From contig JAFWJL010000005.1 in NCBI GenBank assembly GCA_017511605.1, positions 1 through 30,540 on the forward strand: DNA of 30,540 nt. Direction: 5' to 3'. This document shows positions 8,827 to 16,684 of this stretch, one piece after another; position 1 is the stretch's first letter, and each line of letters opens with the position of its first letter. Origin of the DNA: Bacilli bacterium (GTDB lineage: Bacteria; Bacillota_I; Bacilli_A; RF39; UBA660). Below the pieces are notes generated by a model. It was given only the letters and a program-made list of their open reading frames with translations. It was not told the origin of the DNA and did no database searches. The translations under genes and the position numbers were made by a program.

Positions 8827-9147
8827 ATGCCTAAAATTAAAGTAAGAATAGACACTACAGAAAATATAGTAGACTATACAATTGATTCTGAAGTAATTAA
8901 TTATAAAGAACTAGATAACACATCAGTTTATTATGATTTAAAAAACAATATATTAATAAGAGATAATGATGATCTTCATATGATATATGATTTTAATAAT
9001 AAGAAAGGTACTATTCTTATTAAAGAAATGGATAGAGAATTAGAATTATCTATAGAAAATATTGATATAGAAAGAAATAAAAATAACGTAAGAGTTAGTT
9101 ATACTATAGAAAATAATGACTTTTTATATGAATTGGAGGAATTATAA
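8827..9147 (+). CDS. DUF1934 protein, YwiB-like
   Basis: A 106-residue beta-rich protein (PKIKVRIDTTENIVDYTID...) of the DUF1934/YwiB type, a lipocalin-like fold of unknown function. The assignment rests partly on context: ywiB stands directly before argS and rpoE in Bacillus, as here. A GTG at 8815 is also in frame, but GGGTGAT at 8817-8823 is the ribosome site for ATG 8827. The stop overlaps the argS start by one base (TAATG). Confidence 0.75.
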   Translation: MPKIKVRIDTTENIVDYTIDSEVINYKELDNTSVYYDLKNNILIRDNDDLHMIYDFNNKKGTILIKEMDRELELSIENIDIERNKNNVRVSYTIENNDFLYELEEL

Positions 9148-10892
9148 TGAGTATCCTAAAAGAATTAGAAAATAGTTTAAAAGAAATAATAACTAAAGCT
9201 GGCTACGTGGAAGAAAATATAGCTTTAGAACCATCAAATAGAAGAGATCTAGGAGAATACCAATTAAATGATGCTATGCAATTAGTAAGAACTTATCATA
9301 CTAATCCTAGAGAAATTGCAGAAAATATCGTAAAAGAATTAGAAAAAGATCCAAGATTTACTAATATTAATATCGCAGGACCTGGATTTATTAACTTTAG
9401 TTTATCTAATGAATATACCTACAGTTTCTTAAATAAAATTAATGAAGATATCTTTAATAATATAGATAAGAAATCTCCTAAGAAAATAGTAATAGACTAT
9501 GGTGGAGCCAATGTATCAAAAGCATTACACGTAGGACATTTAAGAAGTGCTAATATTGGAGAAGCATTAAAAAGATTAGCAAAATTACTAGGATATGATG
9601 CTTTAGGAGATGCACATTTAGGAGATTACGGAAGACCACTAGGTTTAGTAATTAAAGAAATAAAAGAAGAGTATCCTGATTTACCTTATTTTGATTCAAA
9701 TTATGAAGGTGACTATAGTGAAGTAACTCTTCCTATCACAAATGCAGATTTAGAAAGAATTTATCCATTAGCTTCTAATAAATCAAAAGAAGATGAAGAA
9801 TATTTAGAGGATGCTAGAGATATAACTATGAAATTCCAATCTAAAGAAAAAGGTTATTATGAATTATGGAAGAAAATAGTAGAAATATCTAAAGAAGATA
9901 TTAAAAATACATATGATTCATTAAATACTAGCTTTGAAATATGGAATGGTGAATCAGATGAAATGGAATTTTTTGATGAATTATACAAGATATATGAAGA
10001 AAAAGGGCTTATTACTGAAAGTGAAGGAGCTAAAGTAATAGATGTATCAAAAGAAGATGATAATTCACCAATGCCACCATTAATGATGGTAAAGACAAAT
10101 GGTACTATGTCATATGATTCAACAGATTTAGCTGCTATTTTAGAAAGAAAAGTAAACTTTAATCCAGATGAAATATGGTATGTAGTAGATGGAAGACAAT
10201 CTCTTCACTTTGAACAAGTATTCCGTGCAGCTCGCAAAGGAAACATCATAGGAGAAGATGTAGTATTAGACCATATAGGTTTTGGTACAATGAATGGACA
10301 AGACGGAAAACCATTTAAAACAAGAGATGGCGGAGTAATGTCTCTTAAAAATCTAATAGAATTAGTAAATAATGAAACTTATAAAAGAATAAATAATGAA
10401 AGTATTACTGAAGAGGAAAAGAAAGAAATATCTAAAGTAGTAGGATTAGCTGCTTTAAAATATGCTGACCTTTTACCATATAGAGGTACAGATTATATAT
10501 TTGAAATAGAAAAATTTGCTGATTTAGAAGGGAAGACTGGTCCATATCTACTTTATTCAACAATAAGAATGAAATCATTATTAAATAAAGCTAACTATGT
10601 TTCAGGTACTATTACTAAATTAAAAGGAGAATCTGAAAAGGATATAGCCTTAACTTTATTAGAATTACCTAACGTATTAGATAGATCATTAAATACTAAA
10701 ACATTAAATGAAATCGCAGAATATCTATATAAATTAACTTCTCAATATAATAAATTCTATGCTGATAATAAAGTATTAATAGAAGAAGATATAGAATTAA
10801 AAACTAGTTGGTTAACTCTAACTAATATAGTTTATAAAGTTAATTTAATGCTTTTAGATACTTTAGGTATTAAAGTACCTAACAAAATGTAA
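9147..10892 (+). CDS. argS: Arginyl-tRNA synthetase
   Basis: Class I arginyl-tRNA synthetase of 581 residues. It has the N-terminal tRNA-recognition domain (residues 1-110), a HIGH-type motif as HVGH in ALHVGHLRSANIGEAL, and the degenerate KMSK region FKTRDGGVMSLKNL, normal for many ArgRS. The C-terminal DALR anticodon domain includes KTGPYLLYSTIRMKSLL and ends KVNLMLLDTLGIKVPNKM. GGAGG lies inside the end of ywiB, and the ATG overlaps the ywiB stop. Confidence 0.97.
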   Translation: MSILKELENSLKEIITKAGYVEENIALEPSNRRDLGEYQLNDAMQLVRTYHTNPREIAENIVKELEKDPRFTNINIAGPGFINFSLSNEYTYSFLNKINEDIFNNIDKKSPKKIVIDYGGANVSKALHVGHLRSANIGEALKRLAKLLGYDALGDAHLGDYGRPLGLVIKEIKEEYPDLPYFDSNYEGDYSEVTLPITNADLERIYPLASNKSKEDEEYLEDARDITMKFQSKEKGYYELWKKIVEISKEDIKNTYDSLNTSFEIWNGESDEMEFFDELYKIYEEKGLITESEGAKVIDVSKEDDNSPMPPLMMVKTNGTMSYDSTDLAAILERKVNFNPDEIWYVVDGRQSLHFEQVFRAARKGNIIGEDVVLDHIGFGTMNGQDGKPFKTRDGGVMSLKNLIELVNNETYKRINNESITEEEKKEISKVVGLAALKYADLLPYRGTDYIFEIEKFADLEGKTGPYLLYSTIRMKSLLNKANYVSGTITKLKGESEKDIALTLLELPNVLDRSLNTKTLNEIAEYLYKLTSQYNKFYADNKVLIEEDIELKTSWLTLTNIVYKVNLMLLDTLGIKVPNKM

Positions 10893-10900
10893 AAAAATGC

Positions 10901-10929
10901 TTGATTATATATAATATATATGTTATAAA
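10901..10929 (+). promoter_or_regulatory. Promoter for rpoE
   Basis: TTGATT (10901-10906), 17-base spacer, TATAAA (10924-10929) with a TGt extension. A small hairpin (TGGTAA/TTGCCA, one G-T pair) lies between it and the GGAGG of rpoE. Confidence 0.75.
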
Positions 10930-10967
10930 ATTATTGGTAATTTTATTGCCACGTAGGAGGTCTACAT

Positions 10968-11420
10968 ATGAGTTTAAAAACAATGAAAAAAGATGAATTA
11001 GAATTAATGTCTAATAAAGACATTGCTTATATGATTTTAGAAGAATCAAAAAGAAAGTTAAATACAGCTGACTTATTCAAAAAAATCATTAAACTTTTAG
11101 AATTACCTGAAAGTACATTTGAAAAGAAAATAGCTGATTTCTATACAGCATTATCAACTGATAAAAGATTTATCTTATTAGATAATGGCAAATGGGACTT
11201 AAGAAGTAACCATACATCAGATAAAGTAATTAAAGTATCAGACGAAGATGATGAAGAGTCTGAAGATGAAGAAAATGAAAATGAAGAAGAACTAGACGAA
11301 GATGAATTAGATGAAGATAGCTACGATGATACAGATGATACTGATTATGATGATGATACTAATGAAGAATTAAAAGACTTAGTAGTTATTGATGAAGATG
11401 AATTAGAACTAGAAGAATAA
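10968..11420 (+). CDS. rpoE: DNA-directed RNA polymerase delta subunit
   Basis: The delta subunit of RNA polymerase, a Bacillota-specific factor that loosens RNAP-nucleic acid contacts and aids recycling. The folded HARE-HTH domain is at residues 1-75 (NKDIAYMILEESKRKLNTADLFKKI...NGKWDLR). A highly acidic Asp/Glu tail follows at about 90-150. The 150-residue length is usual. AGGAGG lies 7 bases before ATG. It has its own promoter after argS and its own terminator, so it is a monocistronic unit. Confidence 0.95.
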   Translation: MSLKTMKKDELELMSNKDIAYMILEESKRKLNTADLFKKIIKLLELPESTFEKKIADFYTALSTDKRFILLDNGKWDLRSNHTSDKVIKVSDEDDEESEDEENENEEELDEDELDEDSYDDTDDTDYDDDTNEELKDLVVIDEDELELEE

Positions 11421-11432
11421 TCTAGTTTTTTT
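11407..11432 (+). terminator. rpoE terminator
   Basis: Stem AACTAGA/TCTAGTT (11407-11413, 11421-11427) with a 7-base loop and a run of seven T. It overlaps the rpoE stop codon. Confidence 0.85.
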
Positions 11433-11441
11433 CATAATATA

Positions 11442-11450
11442 TGATATAAT
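11442..11450 (+). promoter_or_regulatory. Extended -10 promoter for prfA
   Basis: TGATATAAT, a perfect extended -10, lies 29 bases before the prfA ATG. The expected -35 falls in the rpoE terminator and matches poorly. Confidence 0.7.
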
Positions 11451-11478
11451 AAGACTGTCCAAGAAAGAGGGTTAGAAT

Positions 11479-12543
11479 ATGATAGAAAGATTAGAAGCAA
11501 CATTAGAAAAATATAATCATCTACAAGAAGAACTAGCAAAACCTGAAGTATTAAGTGATATTAAATTAACTAGACAATATTCTAAAGAAATGTCTGATTT
11601 AGAAGATATAGTTAATTGTTATAAAAAGTATAAAAAGGTTCTAGAAGGTATTGAAGATGCTAAAGAAATGGTAAATGACTCTGAACTAGGAGAAATGGCT
11701 AAAGAAGAATTAAAAGATTTAGAAGAACAAAAAACTAAATTAGATTCTGAATTAGAAGTACTTTTAATACCTAAAGATCCTAATGATTCAAAGAATATTA
11801 TTATGGAAATAAGAGGAGCAGCTGGTGGAGATGAAGCTAATATCTTCGCAGGAGACTTATTTAGAATGTACACTAGATACGCTGAAAAACAAGGTTTCTC
11901 ATATGAAGTATATAATAGTGTAGAAGGTACTGCAGGAGGATTTGCTCAAATAGAATTCATTATTAAAGGTAAAGGAGCATATTCTCTATTAAAGTATGAG
12001 AGTGGATCTCATCGTGTACAAAGAGTACCAGTAACAGAATCAAATGGTAGACTACAAACATCAACTGCTACAGTATTAGTAATGTCAGAGGCAGACGACG
12101 ATATCGAAATTGAAATCAATCCAAATGATATAAGAGTAGATATTTATAGATCAAGTGGTTGCGGTGGACAAGGAGTTAACACAACAGACTCAGCTGTTAG
12201 AATTACTCACTTACCTACAGGACTTGTTGTAACTTGCCAAAATGAAAGAAGTCAAATTCAAAATAAAGAACAAGCTATGAAAGTATTAAAATCACGTCTA
12301 TATGAACTTCAAGAACAAGAAAAATTAGAAAAAGAAGGAAATGAAAGACGTAGTAAAATAGGTACTGGAGATAGAGCAGAAAAAATAAGAACTTATAACT
12401 ATCCACAAAATAGAGTAACTGATCATAGAATAGGATTTACTACTAACTCATTAGACAGAGTAATGGATGGAGCTTTAGATGATATTATAGATGCATTAAT
12501 TCAAGAAGACCAAAAACGTAAACTTGAGGGAGAAGTAGAATAA
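11479..12543 (+). CDS. prfA: Peptide chain release factor 1
   Basis: RF1, which reads UAA and UAG and releases the finished peptide. It has 354 residues. The peptidyl-tRNA hydrolysis motif GGQ is in SSGCGGQGVNTTDSAVRI. The stop-codon recognition tripeptide reads PVT in RVQRVPVTESNGRLQTST, a PxT form as expected for RF1 rather than the SPF of RF2. GAGGG lies before ATG 11479. The stop overlaps the start of prmC, which encodes the enzyme that methylates this GGQ glutamine. Confidence 0.97.
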   Translation: MIERLEATLEKYNHLQEELAKPEVLSDIKLTRQYSKEMSDLEDIVNCYKKYKKVLEGIEDAKEMVNDSELGEMAKEELKDLEEQKTKLDSELEVLLIPKDPNDSKNIIMEIRGAAGGDEANIFAGDLFRMYTRYAEKQGFSYEVYNSVEGTAGGFAQIEFIIKGKGAYSLLKYESGSHRVQRVPVTESNGRLQTSTATVLVMSEADDDIEIEINPNDIRVDIYRSSGCGGQGVNTTDSAVRITHLPTGLVVTCQNERSQIQNKEQAMKVLKSRLYELQEQEKLEKEGNERRSKIGTGDRAEKIRTYNYPQNRVTDHRIGFTTNSLDRVMDGALDDIIDALIQEDQKRKLEGEVE

Positions 12544-13367
12544 TGACTATTGAAGAATTACTAGTATATGGTAAAAGTCATTGTCATTCTGATCACGCTA
12601 AGATTCTTTTAGGAGAACTAATTGGTTTAAATCCATTAGAATTATTAAATCATTTAAATGATTTAATTCCACAAGATAAAGTAGATTTATATAAAAAAGA
12701 AGTATTAGCGTTAGAAGAAGGTAAACCACTTCAATATGTATTAGGATATGTTAACTTCTATGGTAATAAATTCTATATAGATGAAAGATGCCTAATTCCT
12801 AGATTTGAAACAGAAGAATTAGTTGAAAATACAATTAAATATATAGAAAAGTATTTTCCTAATCCAGTAGATATTATAGATTTAGGTACAGGAAGTGGAA
12901 TAATAGGATTAACATTAGAAAAAAAAGTTTCCACAAATTCTGTGGATTTAGTAGATATTTCAAAAGAAGCTTTAGAAGTAACTAAAATAAATAAAGATAA
13001 TCTAAACTCAAAAGCAAATTTAATAGAAAGTGATTTCTTTAATAATATTAATGATAAATATGATGTTATTATAAGTAATCCACCATACATTAAAGATAAT
13101 GAAGAAATAGAAGATATAGTAAAGAATAATGAACCACATCTAGCTTTATATGCTGGAGAAAAAGGATTAGATTGTTATGAATCTATTCTAAAGAATATAT
13201 CTAATCATATGAAAGACAAGTGTCTTATAGCTTTTGAAATAGGTTATACCCAAAAAGAAGATATTACTAATCTAGTAAATAAATATCTAGATAATGTAAG
13301 AATAGAGTCAAAAAAAGATCTATCAGATAAAGATAGAATGTTATTTATTTTTAAAAATTTAGAATAA
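12543..13367 (+). CDS. prmC: Release factor glutamine methyltransferase PrmC
   Basis: The SAM-dependent N5-glutamine methyltransferase that modifies the GGQ of release factors. An N-terminal helical domain (residues 1-80) with the QYVLGYVNFYG motif precedes the Rossmann-like domain with DLGTGSGIIGL and the catalytic NPPYIKD. The 274-residue length is normal. It is coupled to prfA through TAATG at 12541-12545, which fits its role on RF1. Confidence 0.96.
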   Translation: MTIEELLVYGKSHCHSDHAKILLGELIGLNPLELLNHLNDLIPQDKVDLYKKEVLALEEGKPLQYVLGYVNFYGNKFYIDERCLIPRFETEELVENTIKYIEKYFPNPVDIIDLGTGSGIIGLTLEKKVSTNSVDLVDISKEALEVTKINKDNLNSKANLIESDFFNNINDKYDVIISNPPYIKDNEEIEDIVKNNEPHLALYAGEKGLDCYESILKNISNHMKDKCLIAFEIGYTQKEDITNLVNKYLDNVRIESKKDLSDKDRMLFIFKNLE

Positions 13368-13382
13368 AATTATTAAAATAAT

Positions 13383-13412
13383 CTCACTATTATTATGAAA
13401 GTGAGGTTTTTT
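13383..13412 (+). terminator. Terminator-like hairpin holding the spoIIR ribosome site
   Basis: CTCACT (13383-13388) pairs with AGTGAG (13400-13405), followed by six T. The 3' arm contains the GTGAGG ribosome site of spoIIR. It may end prfA-prmC transcription, mask the spoIIR ribosome site, or both. Confidence 0.6.
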
Positions 13413-13413
13413 A

Positions 13414-13908
13414 ATGAAAAAAACTATTTTAATATTAAGTATATTAATCTTAGTATTATGTTTAAATAAACATGAATATAGAATACCTAAAGACTCTATT
13501 AGATTTAGAGTAATTGCTAATAGTAATAATATAGAAGATCAAAAATTAAAATATAAAGTAGTAAATAATTTAAAAAACAACTTAATTTATACTAATAAAT
13601 CCACAAATATTGTGGAAACAAGAAAATATATAGAAGAAAATCTACCTTTATTCACAAAAACTGTGGAAAATACATTAAATAATAATAAAGATTTCAACAT
13701 AAACTATGGAAAAAATTATTTTCCAGAAAAAACATATAATAATGAAATATATCCCGAAGGAGAATATGAATCATTAGTAGTTACTTTAGGAGATGGAGAA
13801 GGAGATAACTTTTGGTGTGTATTATTCCCACCACTATGTTTTGATGAAAAAGAAGATTATAATTATAAATCATTTATAAAAGAAATATTTGATAAGATAT
13901 TTGAATAA
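13414..13908 (+). CDS. spoIIR: Stage II sporulation protein R
   Basis: SpoIIR, the forespore-secreted signal that triggers SpoIIGA to process pro-sigma-E in the mother cell. It has 164 residues with an N-terminal membrane/signal helix (residues 3-17). Family blocks follow: IRFRVIANSNNIEDQKLKYKV, NYGKNYFPEKTY, and YPEGEYESLVVTLGDGEGDNFWCVLFPPLCF. It lies after prmC and before mntP, as in Bacillus. ATG 13414 has GTGAGG 7 bases upstream, inside a hairpin. No clear sigma-F promoter was found directly upstream. Its presence implies a sporulating lineage or recent descent from one. Confidence 0.95.
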   Translation: MKKTILILSILILVLCLNKHEYRIPKDSIRFRVIANSNNIEDQKLKYKVVNNLKNNLIYTNKSTNIVETRKYIEENLPLFTKTVENTLNNNKDFNINYGKNYFPEKTYNNEIYPEGEYESLVVTLGDGEGDNFWCVLFPPLCFDEKEDYNYKSFIKEIFDKIFE

Positions 13909-13947
13909 AATATATAAGGTGATAATATGTCCCTTATATATTTTTTT
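13907..13947 (+). terminator. Terminator-like hairpin spanning the mntP start codon
   Basis: A 13-bp perfect stem (13907-13919 with 13932-13944; core ATATAAGG/CCTTATAT) with a 12-base loop that contains the mntP ATG, followed by a run of T to 13947. The GG of the ribosome site is in the left arm. Confidence 0.65.
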
Positions 13948-14451
13948 ACTGGAATTGGACTGAGTATGGATGCTTTTTCTCTTTCACTATCATTAGGCAC
14001 TACCAATCCAACAAAGAAAACTATTATTAAGACATCTATAATAGTAGGAATATTTCATTTTATTATGCCATTACTAGGATACTTTATAGGATATGCCTTT
14101 AAATATAGAATAACTAATATAAATATATTAACTTTTGTATTATTTCTGATACTTTCAATAGAAATGTATAAATCAAAAGATGAAGAAAATAATAGTATTT
14201 TAAATAATTTAACCATTTTATTAATAGCCTTTAGTGTAAGTATAGATGCTTTTACCGTAGGAATAGCTTTCGGTTTAAATAATGAAATTATCCTAGTATC
14301 AAGTACTATTTTTTCTATTACTAGTGCATTATTTACTTATTTTGGATTAACTCTCGGTAAAACATTAAAATCTAAGTATAAAAAACTATCCACGTACCTA
14401 GGAATAATACTTTTATTAGTAGTCGCCATAAAGTATTTATTAAACGTCTAA
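13927..14451 (+). CDS. mntP: Putative manganese efflux pump MntP
   Basis: A small inner membrane protein (174 residues) with about six membrane helices and two internally related halves. Each half carries an acidic signature: GLSMDAFSLSLSLG in helix 1 and VSIDAFTVGIAFG in the second half. This is the MntP/DUF204 pattern for Mn2+ export. The related YtaF proteins are an alternative, but the position after spoIIR matches ywlD/mntP of Bacillus. GGTGAT precedes ATG 13927. Both the ribosome site and the start lie in a strong hairpin with terminator features. Confidence 0.85.
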   Translation: MSLIYFFTGIGLSMDAFSLSLSLGTTNPTKKTIIKTSIIVGIFHFIMPLLGYFIGYAFKYRITNINILTFVLFLILSIEMYKSKDEENNSILNNLTILLIAFSVSIDAFTVGIAFGLNNEIILVSSTIFSITSALFTYFGLTLGKTLKSKYKKLSTYLGIILLLVVAIKYLLNV

Positions 14452-14487
14452 TTTGTGACAAATAACCATTGTTTTTCCTTTATTTCA

Positions 14488-14516
14488 TTGACAAAAAAAC
14501 TATAATTTTTTATGAT
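14488..14516 (+). promoter_or_regulatory. Promoter for fba
   Basis: TTGACA (14488-14493), 17-base spacer, TATGAT (14511-14516): the best -35 match in the window. It would place transcription start only about ten bases before ATG 14534, so the leader would be extremely short. A TATAAT at 14501-14506 is an alternative -10 with a poor -35. Confidence 0.65.
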
Positions 14517-14533
14517 TGAATTGGGTGATAAGC

Positions 14534-15376
14534 ATGCTTGTAAATTTTATAGAAATGTTAAATAAAGCAAAGAAAGAGCACTTTGCAGTTCCACATTTTA
14601 ATATTAATGATTTAGAGTGGACAAAATATATATTAGAAGAATGTCAAAAACTAGATGTACCAGTAATCTTAGGCGTAAGTGATGGTGCAGCTAAGTATAT
14701 GGGTGGATATGATGTAATCTATGGTATGGTTACTGGATTAATAAAAGATTTAAATATTACTATTCCAGTATGTCTACATGTAGACCATGGTTGTACTGAA
14801 ACATGTAAGAAAGCAATAGACGCTGGATTTACTTCAGTAATGATAGATGCATCTAAACTAGAATTAGAAGAAAATATTAAAGTAACTAAAGAAATAGTTG
14901 ATTATGCACATCCTAAAGGAGTAAGTGTAGAAGCAGAAGTAGGACACATTGGTGGTACTGAAGATAATATTACTGCTACTGAAACTAATGCTACATTAGA
15001 AGAATGTATAAAGTTAGTAGAAGGTACAGGAATTGATTCTATAGCCCCAGCACTAGGAAGTGTTCATGGTTTCTACAAAGGGGAACCTAACTTAGATTTT
15101 GAAAGAATGAAATTAATAAATGAAACATTAGATATACCTCTAGTATTACATGGAGGTAGTGGAATACCAGATGAACAAATAAGAAAAGCAATAGAATGTG
15201 GTACTTCTAAAATAAATGTTAATACAGAATTACAATTCGCATGGAGTCAAGATGTAAGAGAAAAATTAACAGATGACTTTGATGTATATGATCCAAGAAA
15301 AATTATTGGTAGTGGAGAAACTGCTTTAAAGGAAGTAATTGATCATAAAGTAGCACTTTTCGGAACTAAAAGATGA
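14534..15376 (+). CDS. fba: Class II fructose-bisphosphate aldolase
   Basis: Zinc-dependent class II aldolase of glycolysis/gluconeogenesis, which splits fructose 1,6-bisphosphate. From ATG 14534 it has 280 residues, near the norm of about 285. Motifs include LHVDHG (catalytic Asp and zinc His), EAEVGHIGG, the zinc His in GSVHGFYKG, and LHGGSGIPDEQI for phosphate and zinc binding. A TTG at 14516 opens the frame earlier but lies in the -10; GGGTGAT at 14522-14528 supports ATG 14534. Tagatose-bisphosphate aldolase is a close relative and cannot be fully excluded. murA follows 16 bases after the stop. Confidence 0.92.
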   Translation: MLVNFIEMLNKAKKEHFAVPHFNINDLEWTKYILEECQKLDVPVILGVSDGAAKYMGGYDVIYGMVTGLIKDLNITIPVCLHVDHGCTETCKKAIDAGFTSVMIDASKLELEENIKVTKEIVDYAHPKGVSVEAEVGHIGGTEDNITATETNATLEECIKLVEGTGIDSIAPALGSVHGFYKGEPNLDFERMKLINETLDIPLVLHGGSGIPDEQIRKAIECGTSKINVNTELQFAWSQDVREKLTDDFDVYDPRKIIGSGETALKEVIDHKVALFGTKR

Positions 15377-15392
15377 TAAGTAGGAGGTATAT

Positions 15393-16649
15393 ATGAAAGT
15401 AATTGAAATAGAAGGTAATAGAGAACTTTCAGGACAAATAAGAATAAGTGGCGCTAAAAATGCCACAGTTGCTTTAATACCAGCTGCTATATTAACTGAT
15501 GAAGAGGCAACAATATGTAATGTACCTGAAATAACTGATACAGATGCACTATGTGATATTCTAAAAGAATTAAATGTTAATGTTAATCGTTCTACTGAAA
15601 GCTTAGTAATCAATCCAAAAGATATGAAGAATATAGAAATTAAAGAAGAATTTTCAAAGAAATTAAGAGCTTCATATTACTTCATGGGTGCATTATTAGG
15701 TAAATATAAAAAGGCAGTAATGTATTTTCCAGGAGGATGTTCAATAGGAGCTCGTCCAATAGATCTACACTTAAAAGGATTTGAAGCATTAGGAGCAAAA
15801 GTAACTAATGAAAAAAATAAATATACAGTAGAAGCAGAAGAACTACATGGAGCTAATATTTATTTAGATATAGCTTCAGTAGGTGCAACTATTAATATTA
15901 TGTTAGCGGCTGTAAGAGCAAAAGGTAAAACAGTAATTGATAATGCTGCTAAAGAACCAGAAATAGTAAATGTAGCTACATTTTTAAATAATATGGGAGC
16001 TAAGATTACAGGAGCTGGTACTTCAACAATTAAAATAGAAGGAGTAGATTGTCTACACAAATGTTTCCATGAAGTAATCCCAGATAGAATAGAAGCAGGA
16101 ACTTATTTAATAATAGCGGCTTTATGTGGTAAAGACTTAAGAATAGATAATGTTATTCCAGAACATATTGATTCACTTACTTCTAAATTAGAAGAAATGG
16201 GAATTAAATTAGATATTGGAATAGACTATGTAAGAGTTCTAGAAGTTCCTGAAAAATTAAAAGCTACTGATATTAAAACAGCAGTTTATCCAGGATTTGC
16301 AACAGACTTGCAACAACCATTCACAGTATTGCTTACTCAAGCAGAAGGTAAAAGTAAAGTAACCGAAACAATATGGGAAAACAGATTTATGCATGTACCA
16401 TATTTAAATGCATTAGGTGCTGACATCGCAGTAGAAAACCAAACAGCCAAAATAGAAGGACCAACAGAATTAAAAGGTTGTGAAGTAGTAGCCACAGACT
16501 TACGTGCAGGTGCTGCCATGGTAGCTGCCGGACTAAAAGCAAGTGGTAAAACTACAATAACTAATTCAGAACACATTCTAAGAGGTTATGAATCAATAAT
16601 AGAAAAACTTACTAATGTAGGTGCTAAAATTACTCTAAAAGAAATATAA
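15393..16649 (+). CDS. murA: UDP-N-acetylglucosamine 1-carboxyvinyltransferase
   Basis: MurA, the first committed step of peptidoglycan precursor synthesis, which adds enolpyruvate to UDP-GlcNAc. It has 418 residues. The active-site cysteine C116 is in the conserved block PGGCSIGARPIDLHLKG, so fosfomycin sensitivity is expected from the family. Other signatures are GAKNATVALIP, VIPDRIEAGT and TDLRAGAAMVAAGL. GGAGG lies before ATG 15393. The gene is in the neighbourhood of spoIIQ and mbl, as murAA is in Bacillus. Confidence 0.97.
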   Translation: MKVIEIEGNRELSGQIRISGAKNATVALIPAAILTDEEATICNVPEITDTDALCDILKELNVNVNRSTESLVINPKDMKNIEIKEEFSKKLRASYYFMGALLGKYKKAVMYFPGGCSIGARPIDLHLKGFEALGAKVTNEKNKYTVEAEELHGANIYLDIASVGATINIMLAAVRAKGKTVIDNAAKEPEIVNVATFLNNMGAKITGAGTSTIKIEGVDCLHKCFHEVIPDRIEAGTYLIIAALCGKDLRIDNVIPEHIDSLTSKLEEMGIKLDIGIDYVRVLEVPEKLKATDIKTAVYPGFATDLQQPFTVLLTQAEGKSKVTETIWENRFMHVPYLNALGADIAVENQTAKIEGPTELKGCEVVATDLRAGAAMVAAGLKASGKTTITNSEHILRGYESIIEKLTNVGAKITLKEI

Positions 16650-16673
16650 TTTAATAGTTATATTTCTTTTTTT
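16637..16673 (+). terminator. murA terminator
   Basis: A 13-bp stem (16637-16649 with 16658-16670; AAAAGAAATATAA pairing) and an 8-base loop, followed by T. It lies only 3 bases before the GGAGG region of the next gene. Confidence 0.85.
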
Positions 16674-16684
16674 ATGGAGGAATT

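Noticed and set aside
13220..13260. Sigma-F-like site inside prmC for spoIIR (GGTTATACCC)
   Set aside because: The last bases of the -10 and the -35 do not match, and it lies about 160 bases from the gene.
13770..13960. yybP-ykoY manganese riboswitch before mntP
   Set aside because: The region is the end of spoIIR coding sequence, and no such aptamer motif is recognisable; only the start-codon hairpin is present.
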